Source: Propionivibrio dicarboxylicus (GTDB lineage Bacteria; Pseudomonadota; Gammaproteobacteria; Burkholderiales; Rhodocyclaceae). Taken from it: a DNA stretch of 60,333 bases. Made by a program: the position numbers and the translations under genes. Within the stretch, counting starts at the first letter, position 1. Each line of letters starts with the position of its first letter. This document shows positions 35,240 through 42,603 of the stretch, piece by piece. The notes beneath the pieces are model-generated. The model was not told the origin of the DNA. It saw nothing but the letters and a program-made list of their open reading frames with translations, and made no database searches. The stretch spans positions 1-60,333 of the forward strand of contig CAMDMZ010000026.1 of the NCBI GenBank assembly GCA_945902805.1, given 5' to 3'.

Positions 35240-35808
35240 TCCAGGTCGGCCAGCTTGGCGAAGGCGATGATCTCGTCGAGATACTCTTCCCAGCGGGTAA
35301 AGCTGTGGTCGCCGCCGCGCAACACGGTTTGTCTGGCGCCGGCATAGCGGGTGACGGCGTGGCGGTAGTCGAGCGTTTCATCACCTTCCTCGACCAGCAA
35401 CCAGTAACGTTCCGGGCGGGTAAGCGTCTCGTGATGAATGGCGCGCAATTCGTCGATATGTTGCGGCGTAAAGTCAAAGGTCTCGCCACTGTAAAGCCAG
35501 CGCTGCGGACCGAGATATCTCTCGAGCGAAATGTGCGCGACGACGGCAGGATTGATCAGCGCCGCGCGTAGCCCGAAAGTTTCCGCCACGTGCGTGGCGT
35601 AGTAACCGCCCAGCGACGAGCCAACGACCGTCGTCACCCCGTGTTCGCGCACCAGCGATGTTGTCAGCGCAATCGCCTGGGCCGGCGAGGCCGGCAACTG
35701 CGGGCAAAACAGGCGGTCGGCCAGACCGCGTTGCGCCATTCGACGCGCCAGTGCTTGGGCTTTGTTTGATTGCGGTCCACTGGTGAAACCGTGCAGATAG
35801 AGGATCAC
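35236..35808 (-). CDS. yqiA: YqiA-like alpha/beta-hydrolase esterase
   Basis: The small cytoplasmic esterase has 190 residues from the GTG at 35808, one base after the uppP stop. It begins VILYLHGFTSGPQSNKAQAL, with nucleophile Ser in VVGSSLGGYYATHVAE, Asp in LLVEEGDETLDY and His in RGGDHSFTRWEEY, all as in YqiA. The length matches the family (about 190). It sits in a tight uppP-yqiA-rarD operon with a 1-base gap before it and an ATGA overlap after it. Confidence 0.9.
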   Translation of the reverse strand: MILYLHGFTSGPQSNKAQALARRMAQRGLADRLFCPQLPASPAQAIALTTSLVREHGVTTVVGSSLGGYYATHVAETFGLRAALINPAVVAHISLERYLGPQRWLYSGETFDFTPQHIDELRAIHHETLTRPERYWLLVEEGDETLDYRHAVTRYAGARQTVLRGGDHSFTRWEEYLDEIIAFAKLADLE

Positions 35809-35809
35809 G

Positions 35810-36634
35810 TCAATGACTGGTCCAACTGACCAGATTGAATTGCCAGGTGATGAGTACAACGATGCCGAATGCGATGCGGTACCAGGCGAAAGCGGTGAAA
35901 TCGTGGCTCGAGATGTAACGCAGCAGCCAGCGCACGCACAGGAAAGCTGAAACGAAGGCGGAGACAAAGCCAACCGCCCACATGCCGAGGTCGTCAAACG
36001 CCAGCAGATGGCGCTCTTTGTAGAGCTGATACGCCGTAGCCGCTAGCAAGGTCGGAATGGCGAGGAAAAACGAGAACTCGGTCGCTGCTTTGCGCGACAG
36101 ACCAAACAGCAAACCGCCGATGATGGTGGCGCCAGAGCGCGAGGTTCCTGGAATCAGGGCGCAGGCCTGAGCGAAACCGAGCTTGATGGCATCGGAAATA
36201 CTTAAATCCTCGACCCGCTCGACGCGAACGACATGCTCGCGCTTTTCCGCCCAGAGGATGACGAAAGCGCCAACAATGAAGGCGGCCGCCACCGCGACCG
36301 GATTGAACAAGGTGGCTTTGATCAATTTGCCAAAGGCCAGCCCGAGTACGGCCAGCGGCATGAAAGCGACGGCCAGATTGATGACTAGGCGCTGTGATTC
36401 GCGGTCATGGCCAAGTGAGCCGACCACCTTGGCAATACGTTGGCGATATTCCCAGCAGACCGCAAGAATGGCGCCCGACTGGATGACTATTTCGAACAAC
36501 TTACCTTTATCATCGTTAAAGCCCAGCAAGTCGCCAGCGAGTATCAAATGGCCGGTACTGGAAATCGGCAGAAACTCCGTCAAGCCTTCTACAATGCCGA
36601 GAATGAGTGCCTGGATCAGCGGGTAAAAATCCAT
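35810..36634 (-). CDS. uppP: undecaprenyl-diphosphatase
   Basis: UppP (BacA) dephosphorylates undecaprenyl diphosphate to recycle the lipid carrier for peptidoglycan and O-antigen. The product has 274 residues from the ATG at 36634 ([20 protein letters not shown]) and about eight spans. The two catalytic motifs are present: [20 protein letters not shown] near the N-terminus and [14 protein letters not shown] in the middle. An ATG at 36658 would add eight residues. It is divergent from the HD-GYP gene 46 bases away. Confidence 0.95.
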   Translation of the reverse strand: MDFYPLIQALILGIVEGLTEFLPISSTGHLILAGDLLGFNDDKGKLFEIVIQSGAILAVCWEYRQRIAKVVGSLGHDRESQRLVINLAVAFMPLAVLGLAFGKLIKATLFNPVAVAAAFIVGAFVILWAEKREHVVRVERVEDLSISDAIKLGFAQACALIPGTSRSGATIIGGLLFGLSRKAATEFSFFLAIPTLLAATAYQLYKERHLLAFDDLGMWAVGFVSAFVSAFLCVRWLLRYISSHDFTAFAWYRIAFGIVVLITWQFNLVSWTSH

Positions 36635-36680
36635 AAATATCAATGCAAAACAGTTCATTTAACAGGGCGGCGACTATAGC

Positions 36681-37892
36681 ATGCTGAAGAAAATCAGCAC
36701 CGAACATCTGCGCGTCGGCATGCACCTTCACGAGTTGTGTGGATCGTGGATGGAGCATCCTTTCTGGCGCGCCAAATTTACCCTGACCGACGAAAACGAC
36801 GTCCGGAAAGTTCGCGAGAGCGGGATCACGGAAGTGTGGATCGACGTCGCCAAGGGTGATGATGTGCCCGATGCGAAAACCCCCGCACAGGTGGAACAAC
36901 AGGTCGAAGCCATCCTGCAGCAGACCGTCGCTCGTGAACCCGCACCGAAGAAGGTTTCGCTCAAGGAAGAGGTGGAACGGGCCGCTCAGATTTGCGCCAA
37001 ATCCAAGGATGCCGTGGTCTCCATGTTCCAGGAAGTCAGAATGGGCAAGGCGATTTCGGCAGAAGCGGCCGGGGAATTGGTGGACGAAATCTCGTCATCG
37101 GTGATGCGCAACCCAGGTGCGTTGATCAGTCTCGCACGTTTGAAAACAGCCGATGATTACACCTACATGCACTCGGTCGCGGTTTGCGCGCTGATGGTTG
37201 CTTTGGCAGGGCAATTGCGGCTCGATGAGGAGCAAATACGTGCTGCCGGCATGTCCGGGCTACTCCACGATTTGGGCAAGGCCATGATGCCCATGGAAGT
37301 GCTGAATAAGCCGGGCAAGCTAACCGATGAGGAATTTACCATCATCAAAAGCCATCCGGTCGAAGGCCATCGCCTACTGGTCGAAGGCGGGACGGTGGGT
37401 GAAATACCGTTGGATGTCTGCCTGCATCACCACGAAAAGGTTGATGGCACAGGTTACCCGCATCACCTGAAAGGCGATGAAATCAGTCTTTTCGCAAAGA
37501 TGGGCGCCGTGTGCGACGTTTACGATGCCATCACGTCGAATCGGCCCTATAAGGCCGGTTGGGATCCGGCTGAATCGATCCGCAAAATGACCGAATGGAG
37601 CAAAGGCCACTTCGACGAGCGCATCTTTCAGGGCTTCGTCAAGAGTATCGGCATCTATCCAACGGGGTCACTCGTTCGGCTGACGTCCGGCCGCTTGGCT
37701 GTGGTGGTCGAGCAGTCGGAAAAATCCCTGCTCGCACCACGCATCAAGGCGTTCTTTTCGACCAAGTCACTGACCTACGTCACGCCGGAACTGATCGACC
37801 TTTCCCGCCCAGGAACCGCCGAAAAGATCGCCAGCCGCGAAGACGCGGCGAAGTGGGGCATCAAAAATATTGACCAATTCTGGATGGCATAA
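36681..37892 (+). CDS. HD-GYP c-di-GMP phosphodiesterase with DUF3391
   Basis: The 403-residue protein has an N-terminal DUF3391 domain (LKKISTEHLRVGMHLHELCG) and an HD-GYP domain with YMHSVAVCALMV, LLHDLGKAMMP and HHEKVDGTGYPHHL; all metal and GYP residues are intact. It should hydrolyse c-di-GMP to GMP. No membrane span or sensor domain is seen. It ends 33 bases from the last gene of the fibre-like cluster, convergent with it, which could link that cluster to c-di-GMP control; this is inference. Confidence 0.93.
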   Translation: MLKKISTEHLRVGMHLHELCGSWMEHPFWRAKFTLTDENDVRKVRESGITEVWIDVAKGDDVPDAKTPAQVEQQVEAILQQTVAREPAPKKVSLKEEVERAAQICAKSKDAVVSMFQEVRMGKAISAEAAGELVDEISSSVMRNPGALISLARLKTADDYTYMHSVAVCALMVALAGQLRLDEEQIRAAGMSGLLHDLGKAMMPMEVLNKPGKLTDEEFTIIKSHPVEGHRLLVEGGTVGEIPLDVCLHHHEKVDGTGYPHHLKGDEISLFAKMGAVCDVYDAITSNRPYKAGWDPAESIRKMTEWSKGHFDERIFQGFVKSIGIYPTGSLVRLTSGRLAVVVEQSEKSLLAPRIKAFFSTKSLTYVTPELIDLSRPGTAEKIASREDAAKWGIKNIDQFWMA

Positions 37893-37925
37893 GAGCCGGG
37901 CAACGTCCAGATCTAGCCGCACGAA

Positions 37926-38237
37926 TCAGTTTCCACCGATTACGCCGGCATCGTTCGTTGCCTTGTTGTCCTTGCCGATCGAAACAGCCGTTGCGTTCTT
38001 TTGCGTTGCCGTAATCTTGGTATTGCCCTGAATTTGAACGCCACCCCGAATCCCGGCGGCGGTATTCTTGGCTTCGTTACCTTCGCCGATGGCAACCGCT
38101 GCAGTAGCCTTTTGATCAGCCTTCAGGTCAATGTTTCCCTGTATCTGAACCCCTCCCGGATTGCTGGAGCGTTGAACTTGAGCGCATACCGGAGCGGCAG
38201 CAATTACCGCGACAAACATTGAAATGGCGAGACGCAT
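37926..38237 (-). CDS. small exported repeat protein (candidate fibre subunit A)
   Basis: The 103-residue protein has a signal peptide (cut near VCAQVQ) and two tandem repeats of about 37 residues. Each runs GGVQIQGN, four to five residues, DQK or TQK, then AVAIGEGN or AVSIGKDN, then AxN and AGxI. Regularly spaced Gly, Asn, Gln and Ala with alternating small and polar residues suggest stacked short beta-strands, as in curlin-type amyloid subunits. No cysteine is left after processing. GGAG precedes the ATG. It is the last gene of the ten-gene minus-strand cluster and closely resembles the product of 38480-38776. The function is unknown; I infer a fibre subunit. Confidence 0.72.
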   Translation of the reverse strand: MRLAISMFVAVIAAAPVCAQVQRSSNPGGVQIQGNIDLKADQKATAAVAIGEGNEAKNTAAGIRGGVQIQGNTKITATQKNATAVSIGKDNKATNDAGVIGGN

Positions 38238-38394
38238 GGGAATTCTCCAAATATAAGAAATAGATGATGGCAGGACGCTTGAATTCCATCAATAAACGTA
38301 TGAGCCTACGTTTTGCTGACAGTAGTCATTGAATCCGAGCATCAGCAGGCACTGCAAGAATCAAATTACCAGCATCACAAATGGCGTACAAACA

Positions 38395-38426
38395 AAGAGA
38401 GGCCAAGGAATTCCTTGACCTCTCTT
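38395..38426 (-). terminator. terminator hairpin after candidate fibre subunit B gene
   Basis: A 16-bp inverted repeat (arm AAGAGAGGCCAAGGAA) with one mismatch and no spacer is followed on the minus strand by TTTGTTTG. It lies 54 bases past the stop of the 38480-38776 gene and before the next gene, so it probably sets the level of subunit A transcription or ends the subunit B message. Confidence 0.65.
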
Positions 38427-38479
38427 GCTTGAGCTTAGTTGGCGACCCGATCGCTCAGGCTGCGCAACGAGATGCAGTA

Positions 38480-38776
38480 TTACTTACCGCCGATAACGCC
38501 AGCTTCGTTAGCAGCAGTGTTGTTCTTGCCGATAGCAACAGCGGCGGTGTTCTTCTGCACTGCATTAATGTTGGTGTTGCCCTTGATCGTGGTGCCGCCC
38601 TTGATCGCGCCAGCAGTGTTCTTGGCGGTGTTGCCCTCACCAATCGCTACAGCGGCGGTGTTAGCCTGAGCTGCATTGATGTTGGTGTTGCCCTTGATAT
38701 CCACCTTGCCGGCGGTCTGTGCGAAAACGGGGGAAGCGATAACAGCGGTAGCAACGAGAGCGGTGATAAGACGCAT
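38480..38776 (-). CDS. small exported repeat protein (candidate fibre subunit B)
   Basis: The 98-residue protein has a signal peptide ending near VFAQTAG, then two 37-residue repeats that are nearly identical to each other. The pattern is IKGNTNINA, two residues, Q, NTAAVAIG, two residues, NTA, two residues, AG, residue, I. This is the clearest copy of the repeat in the cluster and forms almost the whole mature protein. An AAGGAG site precedes the ATG and a strong terminator follows, so it may be highly expressed as the major subunit. No family assignment could be made; the similarity to curlin or HfaD-like repeats is one of composition and spacing. Confidence 0.75.
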   Translation of the reverse strand: MRLITALVATAVIASPVFAQTAGKVDIKGNTNINAAQANTAAVAIGEGNTAKNTAGAIKGGTTIKGNTNINAVQKNTAAVAIGKNNTAANEAGVIGGK

Positions 38777-38875
38777 GGGAAATCTCCTTAGATTAGATGA
38801 GCAACTAGGTTGGGTACGACACGAGGTACAACTCTTAAAACGTACTGCTATGGCAATTAACGCGGAACTCTGCGT

Positions 38876-39490
38876 TTAGATGACAACTTTGAAGACAACA
38901 CGACGATTTTTTGGGCTACGTGGATCAAGATCCTTCAGTGGTTGTGCGGATCCCTTGCCAACAGGAACCAGACGAGCCTGGTCAATCGATTTACTAAGGT
39001 AGCCCACAACCGACTCAGCACGAGCTCGTGATAGAGCAGTGTTCTTTTCGGCGTTCCCGCTAATGTCGGTATGTCCCTCGACGACGATGCAGCCGGCCGG
39101 ATTCAAACTGAGTACTTTGCCGATCTGGTCCAGCAGAGATTCCGACGTCGGAGCAATTGTGGCACTATTTACATTGAACTGAATAGCGAAATCGACAGCC
39201 ATGCCTGAAGCATCCGGGTTGATCGAGGCACAATTTTTCGCCACGGCCTGCACCGCAGTCGCCGGAGCGCCTTGCGCAGGCGCCGGCTCGGCATTGTCGA
39301 AAACAATGGCGCGCGTGCGCACTTTCTTCTTGCCGGGCTCGGCCTGACTTTCTGTTCCGGGAACCTTCAGCGCACGCTGAAGAGCTTCAAGCTTTTCCGA
39401 GTCCTCGCTGGCGACGCTCGGAAGGGACATACCGCTGAAAGCAGCTATCAGGGCACAGGCAATAAGTGGATTACGGCGGATTGATTTCAT
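38876..39490 (-). CDS. OmpA-family peptidoglycan-associated protein
   Basis: The product has 204 residues from the ATG at 39490, with a signal peptide (cleavage near SVASED), a charged linker and a C-terminal OmpA-like domain of about 110 residues (FAIQFNVNSATIAPTSESLL, IVVEGHTDISGNAEKNTALS, RARAESVVGYLSK, SPKNRRVVFKVV). The Asp and Arg that bind diaminopimelate are present (HTDISG, NRRV). It lacks a lipobox and a beta-barrel. In the cluster it could anchor the envelope assembly to peptidoglycan. A 99-base gap separates it from the downstream subunit B gene. Confidence 0.88.
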   Translation of the reverse strand: MKSIRRNPLIACALIAAFSGMSLPSVASEDSEKLEALQRALKVPGTESQAEPGKKKVRTRAIVFDNAEPAPAQGAPATAVQAVAKNCASINPDASGMAVDFAIQFNVNSATIAPTSESLLDQIGKVLSLNPAGCIVVEGHTDISGNAEKNTALSRARAESVVGYLSKSIDQARLVPVGKGSAQPLKDLDPRSPKNRRVVFKVVI

Positions 39491-39500
39491 GATAATGCTC

Positions 39501-39842
39501 TCACTTGCAAACGTTAATGACATCTTTTGCGGTCACAATGACTTCTTTAGGCGCTCGTTGACCAGGCCTCGGCTTGCCCTGCACAGACCCGACATTGAGA
39601 TTACATGTGTTGTCTTTACGGCTGCCGATATTAACAATCTTTTTTTGCAGGGCAAGTGGCTTGTCTTGTTCCGGATTCTTCTTTCCTTGGGCCTGATAGC
39701 TCCAAGCCTGCGCTTTGGCGTTGTTGATCTTGGTCGTTGTTCTGGCATCCAGCGTCGCCGCCGAAGCTAATCCAGAGATCAGAAACACCGCTGCCCCAGC
39801 AACGGCGACGAAGATTTGCGTACGATTACTTGCACTCATCAC
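39501..39842 (-). CDS. small exported protein with C-terminal Cys-Lys, unknown
   Basis: The 113-residue protein has a signal peptide (FVAVAGAAVFLISGLASA). The mature part contains NNAKAQAWSYQAQGKKNP, resembling the repeated motif of the 41937-42515 product, and IVNIGSRKDNTCNLNVGSV, resembling the tail of the 39826-40134 product. It ends in INVCK, so two cysteines are available for a disulfide. Its start overlaps the end of the preceding gene by 17 bases. No family is recognised; it is interpreted as an accessory or minor component of the cluster. Confidence 0.7.
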   Translation of the reverse strand: MMSASNRTQIFVAVAGAAVFLISGLASAATLDARTTTKINNAKAQAWSYQAQGKKNPEQDKPLALQKKIVNIGSRKDNTCNLNVGSVQGKPRPGQRAPKEVIVTAKDVINVCK

Positions 39843-40134
39843 TGACTATGCTCCCAATATTGACACATGATTTACGGTTGCGGCCAGTCGCCACGTTTGT
39901 CACACTTTTCACGTCTGCGGTTATCTTGGTGTTGCCCCGCTTTGACTCCTGAACCACACCCACCCGGTTCTTGACTACATTGTTTTCACCGATAGCAACA
40001 GCGGTCATATTTTCTGCCCGTACGTTGATGTCCGTATTGCCGTGAATCTGGGTTCCGCCACGTTGAGCATTTTGGGCGAAAGCGCTGGTGGCGATAAATG
40101 CGAGACAAATTTGACCGAGGGCAAACTGCTTCAT
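39826..40134 (-). CDS. small exported repeat protein with C-terminal Cys pair (candidate minor subunit)
   Basis: The 102-residue protein has a signal peptide ending in TSAFAQ. The first mature repeat (TQIHGNTDINVRAENMTAVA then IGENNVVKN) is the same 37-residue unit as in the two subunit-like proteins. The second repeat is degenerate (RGNTKITADVKSVTNVATGR) and ends in SCVNIGSIVSDECK, with two cysteines. A shared repeat plus a distinct C-terminus suits a tip, nucleator or terminator subunit, by analogy with CsgB or HfaA; this is inference. GGAGAC precedes the ATG. Confidence 0.72.
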   Translation of the reverse strand: MKQFALGQICLAFIATSAFAQNAQRGGTQIHGNTDINVRAENMTAVAIGENNVVKNRVGVVQESKRGNTKITADVKSVTNVATGRNRKSCVNIGSIVSDECK

Positions 40135-40152
40135 AAGACTGTCTCCATGAGT

Positions 40153-41055
40153 TCAATGATTGAGTGGCAGCTTGGTTGGCGGACGGCCATGTCGAAACGC
40201 GTTGCGCATCTCAGCAAGCTCAGACTCTTCGATACCAAGTTTGGCCGCGCTAAAGGAGTTCGGGTCCGGCGTGAAAATCAAGTACGCTTGCATCTCGTTG
40301 ATCAGCAACTCGTCCTGATTTACTGAATAATTGTACTTCGACAAGAATCGGGTAAAGGCTTCGCGTTGATTGTCGGTCAATGTCTCTGCCCAGAATTTGC
40401 GGCAATACTTTGCATAGTATGGGTTGGTATAGAACTCGCCATGCGAGAGTTCGTGTAGCAGTACCGCCCGACGTGCCAATTCATTGATTTTTGGCTCGCC
40501 GTCACCGCGCTCACGCGTCTGTGGCACAGTGACCAGCACGACATCGGGTTTCAGCGCTTGATTAATACCTCGCCAACTACGCAACAATCCCTGCTCAACC
40601 AAAAACTCCCGCAATCCGGCTTCTTCTGGCGTCAGTTCAATCTTGTCGCGGTCGGCAAGATTAAAGAAGAGCGCTAGTTCGCTGACTAGAACATCATGAC
40701 CAAACGCAAAGGTCGAATCTGACCGTCGAATCGATTCGAGATACTTGCGGAACTCGTCGCCTGTAAGGACGCGCTTATAGGCCTCGGAAAACTGCTCAGT
40801 AAGTTGTGTGACCCGATTAAAAGCACTGCCTTGCCGCGCTAAGGTCGGAAAATCGATGACCAAGACTTCCGGATTTTCAGTGAGACGCCAGACTGTTACA
40901 TTGCTTGACTTGGTTTTCAGGATCGTTTGGTAGTCGCCGGGAACCGGGTTCCAGCCGGAAGCAGCAATGGCGCCCATCGCTAGCAACCCCAATGCGCTAC
41001 CGGTTACGGCTCTAAAGAGTCGGGCATGAAAAGGCGATTGTGTGCGGCAAGTCAT
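40153..41055 (-). CDS. exported putative gluzincin-type metallopeptidase
   Basis: The 300-residue protein has an N-terminal signal or anchor (AVTGSALGLLAMGAIAAS). Residues near 195-215 read LLHELSHGEFYTNPYYAKYC, an HExxH zinc site. A glutamate about 50 residues further in LLINEMQAYLIFTP could be the third ligand, as in gluzincins. The rest is not recognised. The gene lies in the middle of the cluster between small exported proteins, so processing or quality control of those proteins is a reasonable guess. Enzymatic activity is inferred from the motif alone. Confidence 0.72.
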   Translation of the reverse strand: MTCRTQSPFHARLFRAVTGSALGLLAMGAIAASGWNPVPGDYQTILKTKSSNVTVWRLTENPEVLVIDFPTLARQGSAFNRVTQLTEQFSEAYKRVLTGDEFRKYLESIRRSDSTFAFGHDVLVSELALFFNLADRDKIELTPEEAGLREFLVEQGLLRSWRGINQALKPDVVLVTVPQTRERGDGEPKINELARRAVLLHELSHGEFYTNPYYAKYCRKFWAETLTDNQREAFTRFLSKYNYSVNQDELLINEMQAYLIFTPDPNSFSAAKLGIEESELAEMRNAFRHGRPPTKLPLNH

Positions 41056-41060
41056 GCGAA

Positions 41061-41465
41061 TTACCTTTCAAATAAATTCATGCGATAGGCGTTTGCACGC
41101 GCTACATGGGATCGCGTATTTGCGACCCGGGCGTTCTGCACCTGAGAATAAGGTCCAGCAGAATACCCGTAAATCCCATACTGACCATAGTTATGGTGAC
41201 CGGTAGCACCAGGCAACACCAGCCAGTAATTCTTCGCCGAAGGAGTGGAATGGTTGTTTTGCATCCGCCACGCCTGGCTACGCTGCAGCGCATACCCAGC
41301 CGCAGAATTGCCGTAGGAAATACCTGGCGTATTCGCAACCCAAGCACCTTCCGGAACTAAAGTCACTGGCGGCGCAAGGAGCACGATTTCGGAGTGCGCA
41401 ACATTCAATATGCAAAACGATATCACAACACCAAGCCATTTTGCTGAGGTACGCCCCGAACTCAT
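41061..41465 (-). CDS. small exported Tyr/Asn-rich protein, unknown
   Basis: The product has 134 residues from the ATG at 41465, with a signal peptide (WLGVVISFCILNVAHSE) and a mature sequence rich in Gly, Tyr, Asn, Ser and Ala (HHNYGQYGIYGYSAGPYSQV). Segments such as RSQAWRMQNN and VARANAYRMN recall the A-K/R-A-Y/W motif of two other cluster proteins. There is no cysteine in the mature part. No family is recognised. It is located 5 bases after the preceding gene and 5 bases before the metallopeptidase gene. Confidence 0.65.
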   Translation of the reverse strand: MSSGRTSAKWLGVVISFCILNVAHSEIVLLAPPVTLVPEGAWVANTPGISYGNSAAGYALQRSQAWRMQNNHSTPSAKNYWLVLPGATGHHNYGQYGIYGYSAGPYSQVQNARVANTRSHVARANAYRMNLFER

Positions 41466-41470
41466 TTGAA

Positions 41471-41848
41471 TTACTCCTGCGAAACGGCAATATTGCCGTC
41501 CTTCCCCCATTTGATGATGTACTTGGTTCCAGATTTCCGGCCCGTATGTCTCGTTTTCCCCTTTGGAATCTTCTCGCCGTCGATGGTCACCGCACCATTG
41601 ATGATTGCCACTCCTTCAATCTCGACACTTTCATCAATTTCACCGGCCGTGTTTGACACATTGTTCTTGCCGCCAATCGACACATTGACACCGCCTTTAC
41701 CGCCGTCACCAACTTTCACATTGACCCCCGGAATATTTACATTGACTTGTGCCATCGATTCAACTCCCCAGCCTGAAGCAGACAGAATTAAGGCAACAAA
41801 AAAGAGGCCGCGTCGGTCAATGGAAAAGGGTAGGGTTCGGTATCGCAT
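41471..41848 (-). CDS. small exported Gly/Val/Asn-rich protein (related to the repeat subunits)
   Basis: The product has 125 residues from the ATG at 41848 (a GTG at 41863 would add five). After a signal peptide (GLFFVALILSASGWG to SMAQ) it shows VNVNIPGVNVKVGDGGKGGV and then IGGKNNVSNTAGEI, which matches the IGxxN, AxN and AGxI landmarks of the 37-residue repeat. The C-terminal half is basic (KIPKGKTRHTGRKSGTKYII). It may be a diverged member of the subunit family with a different end. No clear ribosome-binding site is visible. Confidence 0.65.
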   Translation of the reverse strand: MRYRTLPFSIDRRGLFFVALILSASGWGVESMAQVNVNIPGVNVKVGDGGKGGVNVSIGGKNNVSNTAGEIDESVEIEGVAIINGAVTIDGEKIPKGKTRHTGRKSGTKYIIKWGKDGNIAVSQE

Positions 41849-41936
41849 AATGAGTTTTGGCACTTTCTATCATTAATTTCGACGTGACATAGAGATCAAC
41901 GCGCGGAAGGGATTGCAGATGACAATCGGCCCAAAT

Positions 41937-42515
41937 TCATTTGCAGCGGACCCGAACGCCCCGATCGCCTTTCATGATTGTCAATACCGATCCGGGACCG
42001 ACGTCATCGCCAATTCGGCCAGCATTACTCTGTACTGCACCACAGTCCACCAATGGTAGGTTCTCTGTGCCACCCATACGCGAATTGGTCACCCCCGGGC
42101 TGCGGCCCTGCTGATAGGCGTGCGCCCGGTCAAGATTGCTTTTTACGCGCCCCCGGTTCGAGTCTGGATCAATCAACAAACGCTCAAGATCGAGAGGTGT
42201 ACTGCCATCCCCGCCTTGCTGGTAGGATTTGGCACGGTTACGGTTCTCGGTGTTCGCGCCGCTTGAGCGAGGGCCAATTTGGAAATCGTCCAACTCCTCA
42301 ATGATGGTCGATATTGAAGGGGCCGCACCGTCGTCGCCACGCTGTGCCCGAGCCCTTTCCCGCATCGTGGCGGCAGAATCGCGCTGAGTCGATGGCCGAT
42401 CGTCTGCCGGGCCGAGAATAAATTCGGCACCAAAAACTGGCTGTGCTGCCGCCAGGACAGACAGCGATGCAAACCAGAGAGAACACCATCGCGACGCGTG
42501 CGGATTTGATACCAT
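41937..42515 (-). CDS. exported protein with AYQQG repeats and C-terminal Cys-Lys, unknown
   Basis: The product has 192 residues from the ATG at 42515, with a signal peptide (SLWFASLSVLAAAQPVFGAE). The middle contains three spaced copies of a motif: ERARAQRGDDGAAP, NRAKSYQQGGDGSTP and DRAHAYQQGRSPG. The C-terminal part (VDCGAVQSNAGRIGDDVGPG, ending VRCK) has two cysteines, matching the endings of two other small cluster proteins. No family is recognised. It lies directly downstream of the CsgG-like gene and could be a partner or adaptor; this is inference. Confidence 0.66.
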   Translation of the reverse strand: MVSNPHASRWCSLWFASLSVLAAAQPVFGAEFILGPADDRPSTQRDSAATMRERARAQRGDDGAAPSISTIIEELDDFQIGPRSSGANTENRNRAKSYQQGGDGSTPLDLERLLIDPDSNRGRVKSNLDRAHAYQQGRSPGVTNSRMGGTENLPLVDCGAVQSNAGRIGDDVGPGSVLTIMKGDRGVRVRCK

Positions 42516-42603
42516 GACTAAAACTCCGCTGTGGATTGTTGTAGCAGAACTCACGACCGCTATTTCGCGGCCGCTCACCCAGACATCATGACAAGGCAGG
42601 CTC

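Noticed and set aside
37926-42515. Tandem repeats in the small exported genes as a CRISPR array
   Set aside because: The repetition is at protein level with varied DNA, and it lies in open frames with signal peptides and ribosome-binding sites.
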